Source of the DNA: Arthrobacter koreensis
GTDB lineage: Bacteria; Actinomycetota; Actinomycetes; Actinomycetales; Micrococcaceae
Direction of reading: 5' to 3'
Assembly (NCBI RefSeq): GCF_009193255.1
Contig: NZ_WACG01000001.1
Coordinates: 310,001 to 374,000, forward strand
DNA: 64,000 nt
The notes below the pieces were generated by a model. It was not told where the DNA came from and did no database searches. It saw nothing but the letters and a program-made list of their open reading frames with translations. Below, one piece after another: positions 17,703 to 26,080 of the stretch (the stretch's first letter is position 1; every line of letters starts with the position of its first letter). The position numbers were made by a program, and so were the translations under genes.

Positions 17703-18621
17703 ATCTGATCCTTGGGTCCAGCCAGGCGTACAGGAGGTCAACCAGCAGGTTCGCCACCACGTAGACGAGGACGAGCACGCTCACGATCGACACGATGGTG
17801 GGCCCTTCGCCGCGGATAACGGCTTGGTAGAGCTTCTGCCCGACGCCGGGCACGTTGAAGATGCCTTCCGTGACAATTGCGCCGCCCATCAGGGCACCCA
17901 AATCCGCTCCCAGGAACGTAACCACCGGGATCAGCGAGTTGCGCAGGATGTGCACGGTGACCACCCGCGGGCGGGAAAGCCCCTTCGCCGTAGCGGTGCG
18001 GACGTAGTCGGCATTCATGTTTTCGATAACTGAAGTCCGCGTCAGCCGCAGCACGTAGGCGAAGGAGGCCAGGCCCAGCACGACGGCGGGAAGTATCAGG
18101 TCGGTCCAGCCGGCACTGGCTCCCACCGTGGGAGCGGTCCAGCCGAGCTTGACGCCAATGATGAACTGCAGCAGGAAACCCAGCACGAAGACGGGGATGG
18201 CAATGACCACGAGGGAAACGAAGAGCACCGTGGCGTCGAAGATGCGGCCTTTCTTCAGGCCCGCGATCAGCCCGAAGACAATGCCGAAGACTGCTTCAAA
18301 GAGCAGTGCCAGCACCGCCAGGCGCATGGTGACGGGGAAGATCTGTGCCAGCACTTCTGCCACGGGACGGCCGGAGAAGTCGTTGCCGAGGTTAAAGGTC
18401 AGCAGGTTCTTCAGGTACTCGAGGTACTGCACCAGGAAGGGCTGGTCCAGGTTGTACTGTTCCCGCAGCTGCGCGGCGACAACTTCGTTGACCGGCCGGT
18501 CCCCGAACAGCGCGGCGATCGGGTCTCCGGGAAGGGAAAAAACCAGGAAATAGACCAGCAGGGTTGCCCCGAAGAACACCGGGATCATCTGCAGGACCCG
18601 GCGGGCGATATATCTGGTCAT
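17695..18621 (-). CDS. Peptide ABC transporter permease (DppB type)
   Basis: This 308-residue permease has the family's N-terminal pattern (MTRYIARRVLQMIPVFFGAT), an outside loop with QYNLDQPFLVQYLEYL, and six membrane helices. The ATPase-docking loop reads YVRTATAKGLSR. It follows the binding-protein gene across a hairpin and overlaps the DppC-type gene. Together they form the channel for di- or oligopeptides. Confidence 0.93.
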   Translation of the reverse strand: MTRYIARRVLQMIPVFFGATLLVYFLVFSLPGDPIAALFGDRPVNEVVAAQLREQYNLDQPFLVQYLEYLKNLLTFNLGNDFSGRPVAEVLAQIFPVTMRLAVLALLFEAVFGIVFGLIAGLKKGRIFDATVLFVSLVVIAIPVFVLGFLLQFIIGVKLGWTAPTVGASAGWTDLILPAVVLGLASFAYVLRLTRTSVIENMNADYVRTATAKGLSRPRVVTVHILRNSLIPVVTFLGADLGALMGGAIVTEGIFNVPGVGQKLYQAVIRGEGPTIVSIVSVLVLVYVVANLLVDLLYAWLDPRIRYE

Positions 18622-18701
18622 GAGCGGAACCTGCCCTGGTCAGTTCGGAGGACTGGTTTGGACATGGGAAACCATCCTGTTCTGACGGCGGGCGGCCGGA
18701 G

Positions 18702-18742
18702 CCGTTTCCCGTTCCTGCGGTGTGCGCAGGAACGGGTAACGG
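18702..18742. terminator. Intercistronic hairpin after the first peptide-binding gene
   Basis: Arms CCGTTTCCCGTTCCTGCG (18702-18719) and CGCAGGAACGGGTAACGG (18725-18742) pair with one mismatch. It lies between the binding-protein gene and its permease gene, without a strong T run. It may act as a partial terminator or 3' stabiliser, giving more binding protein than channel. Confidence 0.6.
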
Positions 18743-18763
18743 CCGCCGGCTCGCCGACCGGGC

Positions 18764-20395
18764 CTACTTGCGTGCGATGTTGTAGTAGACAGGCACGCCG
18801 TTCCAGCCGGTTTCCACGTCAGTGACGTTGCTGCTCCAGCCGGTCTGGGATACCTGGTACCACAGCGGAACAACCGGGAGGTCCTGGAGCAGGACTTCCT
18901 GGGCCTGGTTGAAGATCGCAGCACCTTCTTCGGCGGTTGTGGCCGCGAGTCCCTGTGCCAGCAGATCGTCGAACACCTGGTTCGAGTAGTCACCGTCGTT
19001 GGACCCGGCTCCGGTTCCGTAGAGCGGGCCGAGGAAGTTGTACAGCGACGGGTAGTCCGCCTGCCAACCCGTGGGGATCGCTCCGCTGAGGGTCTTGGCC
19101 GTGGCGTCCGAACGCAGTTCCTTGAACGTGGAGTACGCCTTGCCCTGCGCATCCACGCCGAGGACGTTCTTCAGCGAGTTGCAGACGGCGTCTACCCATT
19201 CCTTGTGGTCGCCGTCGGCGTTGTAGCCAATGGTGAAGGCCTTGCCCTCCGGCCAGGGCGAGATGGCTTCGGCTTCGTCCCAGAGATCCTTGGCCCGCTC
19301 GGGGTTGTAGTCAAGCACCTCCGAACCGGCAAGCTCTGCATTGAACCCTTCAATGACCGGTGCGGTGAACTCCTCCGCAGGCTGCCGCGCTCCGGAGAAA
19401 ATCACGTCGGTAATTTCCTCGCGGTTGATGGCCATGGAGATGGCCTGGCGGCGCAGCGCACCGGCTTCCCCGGAGAACTCATCGAGGTACTCGGGAATGG
19501 TGATCGTCTGGTTCTGGGCCGTCGGCTTCTCTGAGTAGCGGCCCTCGCCCAGATCAGATGTGAAGGTCTTCTGGGCTGCGGCCGGCATCTGGTCCAGCAC
19601 GTCCAGGTTGTCCGCCTGGAGATCCGCGTACGCGGCATCGTAGGAGGAGTAGAACTTGAACGTCACACCGGTGTTCTGCGGAACCCGGGTACCCGTGTAA
19701 TCGGGGTTGGCTACCAGGTCGATCTGCACCTCGTGCTGCCACGCGTTGTCACCGGCCAGCATGTACGGGCCGTTGCCCACCGGGTTCTCCCCGAACGCCG
19801 CAGGATCCTCGAAGGCCTCTTCGGGCAGCGGATAGAAGGCTGTGTAGCCCAGGCGCAGCGGCCAGTCGGATTCCGGCTGCGAGAGGGTCACGGTAAAGGT
19901 CTTCTCATCCAGGACCTGCAGTCCGCTCATGGTCTCAGCGGTTGCCCCCTCGGCGCTGACCTCGTCGTAGCCTTCGATGCTCTCGAAGAAGTACGAGTTC
20001 AGCTGCGCGTTCTTGGCAGCAGCCCCGAAGTTCCAGGCATCCACGAAGGATGACGCCGTGACAGGTTCCCCGTTGGAGAAGGTCTTTCCGTCCTTCAGGG
20101 TGATCGTGTAGTGCTGCGAGTCATCGGTCTCGATGGACTCGGCGATTTCATTGACGGTCTTGCCGTCGGCGTCGTAGCTCAGCAGGCCTTCGAACAGAAG
20201 GTCCATGATCCGCCCGCCGCCCACCTCGTTGGTGTTTGCCGGGAGCAGCGGATTCTGCGGCTCGGTGCCGTTGGCCGTAATGCTCGTAGTGCTGGCAGCG
20301 GAGTTTGAGTTTCCACTTCCTCCGCCGCAGGCTCCCAGCGCAAGGGTGGCGACCACCGCCACGCTGACAACCTTGGATACGCGTTGTAAACGCAT
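18764..20395 (-). CDS. Peptide ABC transporter substrate-binding lipoprotein (family 5)
   Basis: This 543-residue solute-binding protein has a lipoprotein signal ending LGACGGG and the family 5 signature region near IMDLLFEGLLSYDADG. Later segments include LSQPESDWPLRLGY and AISMAINREEIT. ATG at 20395 is chosen because AGGAGG precedes it and the signal peptide follows directly; the frame is open farther upstream but lacks a signal. The 18-nt start region AGGAGGCGGAATGCGTTT is identical in the second binding-protein gene of this window. Confidence 0.94.
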   Translation of the reverse strand: MRLQRVSKVVSVAVVATLALGACGGGSGNSNSAASTTSITANGTEPQNPLLPANTNEVGGGRIMDLLFEGLLSYDADGKTVNEIAESIETDDSQHYTITLKDGKTFSNGEPVTASSFVDAWNFGAAAKNAQLNSYFFESIEGYDEVSAEGATAETMSGLQVLDEKTFTVTLSQPESDWPLRLGYTAFYPLPEEAFEDPAAFGENPVGNGPYMLAGDNAWQHEVQIDLVANPDYTGTRVPQNTGVTFKFYSSYDAAYADLQADNLDVLDQMPAAAQKTFTSDLGEGRYSEKPTAQNQTITIPEYLDEFSGEAGALRRQAISMAINREEITDVIFSGARQPAEEFTAPVIEGFNAELAGSEVLDYNPERAKDLWDEAEAISPWPEGKAFTIGYNADGDHKEWVDAVCNSLKNVLGVDAQGKAYSTFKELRSDATAKTLSGAIPTGWQADYPSLYNFLGPLYGTGAGSNDGDYSNQVFDDLLAQGLAATTAEEGAAIFNQAQEVLLQDLPVVPLWYQVSQTGWSSNVTDVETGWNGVPVYYNIARK

Positions 20396-20687
20396 TCCGC
20401 CTCCTGGATAGATAAGGAAGCCGGTGTCTAGTTTCCGGCGCTGATGTCCGGGCAGCAGCTGGTGGTAGGGTCCAGATGACTCTTCCTCAGACCTCAGCAA
20501 ATGGTCTTGGTCCCCGGGGTTTCCGGGCAACCAAAAGGGGACATGCCCACCGAAGCAACCCGTTGTGCAGGTGCTCTCGAAGCCTGTCCCCCTGTGTAAA
20601 AAGTATATAGACGCTCTGCGGAATATAACGATTCGAGGACGATGTTAGATCAAGCACGCGAAAGCGTAGACAAATCACATCGGATAT
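20396..20687. other. Promoter region of the first peptide transporter
   Basis: No gene is seen in this stretch. The A/T-rich part around 20600-20640 (AAAAAGTATATAGAC, then GAATATAACGATT) probably holds the leftward promoter, leaving a leader of about 200 nt before the binding-protein start. Confidence 0.4.
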
Positions 20688-20719
20688 GCAGAAGGACCCT
20701 CCGAGGAGGGTCCTTCTGC
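20688..20719. terminator. Hairpin terminator after the second double-ATPase gene
   Basis: Perfect 15-bp inverted repeat with arms GCAGAAGGACCCTCC and GGAGGGTCCTTCTGC around a 2-nt loop, 32 bp past the stop codon of the leftward ATPase gene. No strong T run follows. Confidence 0.65.
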
Positions 20720-20750
20720 CGTTTGAATACTGGTGGTGCGGGGAACCGGC

Positions 20751-22568
20751 CTAGGAAGACAGCAGCTTCGCGCGGAGTTCGCGGCGCTCACGCTGCTTGT
20801 CCGGATCCGGCAGCGGAACCGCCGCAATGAGACGCTGCGTGTACTCCTCCTGCGGGTTGCGCAGGATCTGGTCACGCGTTCCCTGCTCCACGATCCGTCC
20901 GCTGCGCATCACGCAGATGTGGTCGGCCAGGACGTCCACCACCGCGAGGTCGTGCGTGACGAACAGGCAGGCGAAGCCGAGTTCGCGCTGGAGGTTCTGG
21001 AACAGCTCCAGCACCTTGGCCTGCACTGAAACGTCAAGGGCAGACGTCGGCTCATCCGCCACCATGAGCTTGGGCTTCAGTGAGAGAGCGCGGGCAATGC
21101 CCACTCGCTGCTTCTGGCCGCCGGAGAGTTCGTGGGGGTAACGGTTCCGGTAGGCGCGCGGCAGCTCAACCTGGTCCAGCAGCTCCTCGATCCGCTGCTG
21201 CAGGGCAGCTCCCTTTGCTTCTCCGGCCAGGAACATCGGCTCACCGATGCTCTCGCCGATGGGCAGCCGGGGGTTCAGCGAGGACGACGGGTCCTGGAAA
21301 ACCATTCCCACCTGGCGCCGCAGAGCGTGCATGGCCTTGGAGTTGGGCTTGAGCTCGGAAATGTCCGTGCCCACCACACGCAGCTCACCCTCCGCTACCG
21401 GCAGCAGCCCGACGGCGGCACGTCCGATGGTGGTCTTACCGGAGCCTGATTCGCCAACAAGTCCCATGACCTGGCCGGGCAGGATACGCAGGTTCGCGCC
21501 CTCCACCGCACGGAAGGCGGCAACCCGCCCCTGCTTGGGGTATTCGATGGCCACGTTCTCGAGGACCAGCACGGGCTCGCCGCCTGCCTCGTCAACCTTG
21601 GCTGCCTCGTCGGTGCGCAGGCCGGAGAGGACCTCTGCTTCGCGCCGTTCGAGTTCGGCCTGGTCAACGGATTCAAGCTCAACGTGCGTGGCAGCTGCCA
21701 GGGCGGCAACGACGTCGACGTCCCCGTCGCCGTCGGCGCCCTGTCCCAGGTGCGGAACGGAGTCGAGGAGCGCCTGGGTGTAGGGGTGCTGGGGGTTGGA
21801 GAAGATCTCCTTGGCCGTGCCTGTCTCCACGATCACGCCGTGGCGCATCACCGCGATGCGGTCCGCGAGGTCAGCAACCACGCCCATGTCATGGGTGATC
21901 AGGACGATCGCCGAGTTGAGCTTGTTGCGCAGGTTGCGCATCAGGTCCAGGATCTCGGCCTGAACCGTGACGTCCAGTGCAGTAGTGGGCTCGTCAGCGA
22001 TCAGCAGTTTCGGATCGCAGGAGAGGGACTGCGCAATCATGGCACGCTGCCGCTGGCCGCCGGAGAGCTGGTGCGGGTAGGACTTGAAGGCCTTCTCCGG
22101 ATCCGGCAGTTCCACCATGGCCAGCAGCTTCAGTGCACGGCTGCGGGCTTCGTCCGGAGACAGTTCATTGTGCAGCCGCAGCGTCTCCATGATCTGGAAC
22201 CCTACGGTGTACACCGGGTTGAGAGCCGTCATGGGCTCTTGGAAAATCACGGCGACGTCGTTGCCGCGCACCTGGCGCAGCTTGTGCTGGGACAGGCCCA
22301 GCAGCGGCTCGCCGTCGAGCAGGACTTCGCCGGTAACCCGGGAGTTCTTGGGCAGCAGCCCCAGCAGGGCCATGGAGCTCGCACTCTTGCCGGAACCAGA
22401 CTCGCCCACGATCGCCAGGACTTCGCCGGCATTGACGTGGTAGTTCAGGTCGATCGCGGCGGGCACCCATTCCTTGTCCACGCCGAAGTCCACGGAGAGG
22501 TCGCGGACCTCCAGGACCGGGGGCCGGGCGGTGGTGTTCGCCTGCGTTGTGCTGATGGTTTCAGTCAT
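20751..22568 (-). CDS. Peptide ABC transporter, fused double ATPase (OppD-OppF type)
   Basis: This 605-residue protein has two ATPase domains. The first shows [21 protein letters not shown] and [10 protein letters not shown]; the second shows [20 protein letters not shown] and [11 protein letters not shown] linker of about 90 residues, acidic and alanine-rich, separates them. It is the paralogue of the ATPase at 15-16.7 kb. A gene on the opposite strand separates it from the permease genes it presumably serves, so it must be transcribed separately or across that gene. Confidence 0.92.
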   Translation of the reverse strand: MTETISTTQANTTARPPVLEVRDLSVDFGVDKEWVPAAIDLNYHVNAGEVLAIVGESGSGKSASSMALLGLLPKNSRVTGEVLLDGEPLLGLSQHKLRQVRGNDVAVIFQEPMTALNPVYTVGFQIMETLRLHNELSPDEARSRALKLLAMVELPDPEKAFKSYPHQLSGGQRQRAMIAQSLSCDPKLLIADEPTTALDVTVQAEILDLMRNLRNKLNSAIVLITHDMGVVADLADRIAVMRHGVIVETGTAKEIFSNPQHPYTQALLDSVPHLGQGADGDGDVDVVAALAAATHVELESVDQAELERREAEVLSGLRTDEAAKVDEAGGEPVLVLENVAIEYPKQGRVAAFRAVEGANLRILPGQVMGLVGESGSGKTTIGRAAVGLLPVAEGELRVVGTDISELKPNSKAMHALRRQVGMVFQDPSSSLNPRLPIGESIGEPMFLAGEAKGAALQQRIEELLDQVELPRAYRNRYPHELSGGQKQRVGIARALSLKPKLMVADEPTSALDVSVQAKVLELFQNLQRELGFACLFVTHDLAVVDVLADHICVMRSGRIVEQGTRDQILRNPQEEYTQRLIAAVPLPDPDKQRERRELRAKLLSS

Positions 22569-22659
22569 GGCGGTGGTTTCCTTCCATCCAGGCTGCGCGC
22601 CGGCCCCGGATCACCGGGCCGATTACGGAGGCGCCTGAAAATGCTGTAACGATGGGGGT

Positions 22660-23289
22660 ATGCCGAACCCGCAGAGCGAGCCCGTAACCGAAGTCTTCCG
22701 TCCTCGAACCACCAAGTGGTTCGTGGGTATTGCCGTTGCCCTCACGGCCGCCGGGATTGTCTCCGCGGGCCTGAGCTCGGGGGCCGGCGGTGTGCTCGCC
22801 ACCGCTCCCCTGCTCCTGATTCCGGCCTTCGCTGCCTGGCTGTTCTGGTATCCCAGTGTCCGGGTTTCGGAGCTGGGCGTGCGGCTGGACAACCCCTTCC
22901 GCACCATCCGGGTTCCCTGGGCTGCCCTGATCCATGTGGATACCAAGTTCGCCCTGAAGCTGGTGACCCCTAAGGGCGCCTACACGGCGTGGGCGGCTCC
23001 CGCTCCAGGCGTCTGGGGCACCCATGCGGGCAAACCCGAACACCTGCGGAACCTTCCCGGCACCACGTACGGCGCCGGTGGCTCGGTCCGTCCCGGAGAC
23101 CTGAGCAACACTGACTCCGGACAGGCTGCGCGCATGGTCCGCGAACGCTGGGAAGCCCTGGTTAATGCCGGCCGGATCGATCCGGACCAGACGGACGCTG
23201 CCCGCGCCGAGGTTGGCTTCAACTGGCGCTGGCTCCTGGGCCTGGCCCTGGCGGCCGCGGTGCTGTTCGCCCTGGCGGGGCTGGCCTAG
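22660..23289 (+). CDS. Membrane protein with PH-like domain
   Basis: This 209-residue protein has two hydrophobic segments near residues 20-60, a central beta-rich region resembling bacterial PH domains (VRVSELGVRLDNPFRTIRV, then WAALIHVDTKFALKLVTPKG), and one C-terminal helix (WLLGLALAAAVLFALAGLA). It is probably an envelope protein. It sits on the plus strand between the second transporter's permease genes and its ATPase gene, splitting what is usually one transcription unit. Function unknown. Confidence 0.7.
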   Translation: MPNPQSEPVTEVFRPRTTKWFVGIAVALTAAGIVSAGLSSGAGGVLATAPLLLIPAFAAWLFWYPSVRVSELGVRLDNPFRTIRVPWAALIHVDTKFALKLVTPKGAYTAWAAPAPGVWGTHAGKPEHLRNLPGTTYGAGGSVRPGDLSNTDSGQAARMVRERWEALVNAGRIDPDQTDAARAEVGFNWRWLLGLALAAAVLFALAGLA

Positions 23290-23324
23290 TACGGCCAGCC
23301 CCGCTTCGGCGGAGAGCGGTCCCA

Positions 23325-24344
23325 CTAGTTGCCGGCCGTCTTCGTCTTGACCTTCTTGGCATTGAACTTCTTCTGCCGCGGGTCAAAGGCATCGCGCAGG
23401 CCATCACCAATGAAGTTGATGCACAGGCAGATCGCCACGATGAACAGGCCCGGCCACCAGAACAGCCACGGGCGGGTCTGGAATGCTTCCTGGTTCTGGC
23501 TGATCAGCAGGCCAAGGGAAGTATCCGGAGCCTGCACGCCGAAACCGATGTAGCTGAGCGAGGTTTCCAGCAGGATGGCCGTTGACATCAGCAGCGTGGT
23601 GTTTACGATGATCACGCCGACGGCGTTGGGCAGGATGTGCTTGAAGATGATGCGGTTGTTCGAGGCTCCGGCAATGCGGGCCGCGTCGACGAACTCCCGC
23701 TCGCGCAGGGACAGGAACTCACCGCGGACCAGGCGCGCGAGCGACGTCCAGGTTGCAAGGCCGAGGAAGATGCCCAGCAGGATGACGCCGATTCCCTCAC
23801 CCACCAGGCGGTTGGCGATCTGGCCCAGGACTGCGGCCATGACGATGATCGGGATGATGATGACGACGTCGGTCAGGCGCATCAGGACGGCTTCGACCCA
23901 GCCGCGGAAGTAGCCCGCTACCGCGCCCACTACCGAGCCGACGATGCAGGCGATGATGCCCACCAGGAACATTACTATGATGGACTGCTGGGTGCCGCGC
24001 ATGGTCATGGCGAACATGTCACGGCCAATGCGGTCCTGGCCGAACGGGTGCTCGCCCCAGTTGAAGAGGTTCACGAAGGTGGGTGCACCGCCGTTGATCT
24101 GTTCGGTGAACTGCCGGTAGTCGTACTTCCACCAGCCGGGGATGCCCGCGAAGCCGATGGAGGTGAACGCGAGGATGCAGATCAGCGCGAAGACAACCAG
24201 CGAAATGATGGCCGCGGTGTTGTCGAAGAAGCGCTTGCGGACAATCTGTCCCTGTGAAAGACCCTTGGTCTTGGCCTTTGCGGTGGTTTCCGGATCCGTG
24301 CCGGGCGGGTTGGAGGGAGTTTCGGCGGAATACGTAGTGCTCAT
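23325..24344 (-). CDS. Peptide ABC transporter permease (OppC type)
   Basis: This 339-residue permease has a cytosolic N-terminal tail, a first helix (AAIISLVVFALICILAF), an outside loop with the Opp-family GEHPFGQDRIGRDMFA motif, then the five-helix core. The docking loop is DAARIAGASNNR. It overlaps the OppB-type gene by 4 bp and ends in a lysine-rich tail (KKFNAKKVKTKT). Confidence 0.93.
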   Translation of the reverse strand: MSTTYSAETPSNPPGTDPETTAKAKTKGLSQGQIVRKRFFDNTAAIISLVVFALICILAFTSIGFAGIPGWWKYDYRQFTEQINGGAPTFVNLFNWGEHPFGQDRIGRDMFAMTMRGTQQSIIVMFLVGIIACIVGSVVGAVAGYFRGWVEAVLMRLTDVVIIIPIIVMAAVLGQIANRLVGEGIGVILLGIFLGLATWTSLARLVRGEFLSLREREFVDAARIAGASNNRIIFKHILPNAVGVIIVNTTLLMSTAILLETSLSYIGFGVQAPDTSLGLLISQNQEAFQTRPWLFWWPGLFIVAICLCINFIGDGLRDAFDPRQKKFNAKKVKTKTAGN

Positions 24345-25882
24345 GACTTCACCCTTACGCGCGGATCAAGGACGGTATAAACGAGGTCGGCCACCAGGTT
24401 GAAGACCAGTGCCAGGATGCCGGTGACCAGGAAGAAGCCCATGATCGGGTTGGGGTCCACCCGGTGCAGTGCCTGGACGAACAGCTGGCCCATGCCGCTG
24501 AACGCGAAGACCTGTTCGGTAATCACCGCACCGCCGATCAGCGCGCCGATATCGAAGGCGACGATGGTGGCAAGCGGAATGAGGGCGTTGCGGAACGCGT
24601 GCCGCATGACCACGGTGCGCTCGGAGAGTCCCTTGGCACGGGCGGTGCGGATGTAGTCCATGTTCATGATTTCCAGCATGGAAGCGCGGGAGTACCGGCT
24701 GTAGCTGGCCAGGGAGGCGAGCAGAAGGGCGATGGTCGGCAGCAGCAGGTGCGTGAAGGTGTCCACGCCGCTGATCCAGAAATCGCCGTTCAGGCCAGGG
24801 GTGGAAGCACCGACCGTCGCGATCGGCCGGTCGCGGATCCGGGAGTTGTCCATGTAGGCCGGCCAGGCGTACATAAAGCGGTCCAGGACAATGAGCCCTC
24901 CGACCAGCAGGCCGGTCAGGGCCGCACCGCGCATGCTCTGCCCGCGGTCGTATCCGCCCATCAGGTATCCAATGAGGCAGCCCACGGCAACGGTGGCCAG
25001 GGCCAGCAGCAGGATCATGAGCCAGGTGGCAGAGTTCAGCAGGGGCTGGACGGCGTAGTAGGCAATGACGCCCACCGCGACGGTGATCAGCGCGGAGTAC
25101 AGGGCCTTGCGGTTCTTCAGGCCTGCGCTGAGCAGGGTCACACCGTAGGCGATGGCTACGCCGGTCACGGCTATGACAACCGGGCCGAGGCTCGGGGTGG
25201 AGAACCAGCCTGTGTTGCCCAGCACGAAGAGCAGGCCCGCGGCGGCAGCGAAGCCTGCCACGAAGGCGATGATCCTCCGGCGGGCGTTACCGCCGGCGAA
25301 GACCACCCAGATCAGGCCGCTCGCTGCTCCTACGGACAGGACGACGGAGAGCGGTATCTGCGGGTCCGCGAGGAAGTTGTTGAAGCCGATGGCGCCGTAC
25401 TCCTTGAGCAGCACAGCAAGCCAGAAGATCGGCAGGGAGAAGAACAGGAACGCCATGAAGGTGACGCCGTAGTCCAGGGAGCTGTACTGGCGCAGCGCCG
25501 TGATGATGCCGAGGGAGATACCCACAACGATGGCCAGGAGGGTGGCGGTGGTGACCAGCAGGATGGTGGCGCCCATGGCCCGGGAGAGGGCGTCGGTGAC
25601 TGCCTCGCCCTGGATGCTCTGCCCAAGGTCGCAGGTGGCTGCGAACGGTGCGAGGCACTTGACGGCCCCGCCCAGCCAGTAGAAGTAGCGCAGCGGCGCC
25701 GGGACATCAAGGTTCAGGAGCTCGCTCCTGGCGCGGATCAGTTCGTCGCGGTTGGGGGCGGGATTCTCGCGCAGGTCTTGGAGGGGATCACCTGACGCCG
25801 CTGTCAGGAGATAGACCAGGAACGAAGCCCCGAAGAGGATTAGCACGGCGGTCAAAAGCCGCCGGACGATGTAGGTAACCAT
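24341..25882 (-). CDS. Peptide ABC transporter permease (OppB type) with extra membrane insert
   Basis: This 513-residue permease begins with the OppB N-terminus (YIVRRLLTAVLILFGASFLVY) and ends with the normal core (MDYIRTARAKGLSERTVVMRH is the docking region). Typical OppB is 305-330 residues. The extra 180 or so residues, about positions 175-345, contain roughly five hydrophobic helices (for example FVAGFAAAAGLLFVLGNTG and LMILLLALATVAVGCLIGY). The insert splits the transport core. No frameshift is needed to explain it. Its purpose is unknown. Confidence 0.9.
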   Translation of the reverse strand: MVTYIVRRLLTAVLILFGASFLVYLLTAASGDPLQDLRENPAPNRDELIRARSELLNLDVPAPLRYFYWLGGAVKCLAPFAATCDLGQSIQGEAVTDALSRAMGATILLVTTATLLAIVVGISLGIITALRQYSSLDYGVTFMAFLFFSLPIFWLAVLLKEYGAIGFNNFLADPQIPLSVVLSVGAASGLIWVVFAGGNARRRIIAFVAGFAAAAGLLFVLGNTGWFSTPSLGPVVIAVTGVAIAYGVTLLSAGLKNRKALYSALITVAVGVIAYYAVQPLLNSATWLMILLLALATVAVGCLIGYLMGGYDRGQSMRGAALTGLLVGGLIVLDRFMYAWPAYMDNSRIRDRPIATVGASTPGLNGDFWISGVDTFTHLLLPTIALLLASLASYSRYSRASMLEIMNMDYIRTARAKGLSERTVVMRHAFRNALIPLATIVAFDIGALIGGAVITEQVFAFSGMGQLFVQALHRVDPNPIMGFFLVTGILALVFNLVADLVYTVLDPRVRVKS

Positions 25883-26016
25883 AGAGTGTCAGCCTCATTA
25901 GAACGGGTCCGGGGGTTCTCCCGGCACTCGCTGAAGTGTAGTGCAGGTCATAAGTGCGGGGAATTTGGTTAATCCCAATCACTTATCCGCTGCCGTGGGG
26001 GGGTGGGGGAAAGGCG

Positions 26017-26049
26017 AGGGCGCCGGGACCGTAAAGGCCCCGGCGCCCT
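26017..26049. terminator. Intercistronic hairpin after the second peptide-binding gene
   Basis: Arms AGGGCGCCGGG (26017-26027) and CCCGGCGCCCT (26039-26049) pair perfectly around an 11-nt loop. It lies between the binding-protein gene and the permease gene, as in the first transporter locus. Confidence 0.65.
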
Positions 26050-26080
26050 GCGGGTAATGCTTAGCTGTTGCGGCTAAGGA

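Noticed and set aside
24464-25795. Plus-strand frame of 443 codons
   Set aside because: Antisense to the OppB-type permease gene. Its translation is low-complexity (Gln, Gly, His, Asp) and has no domain.
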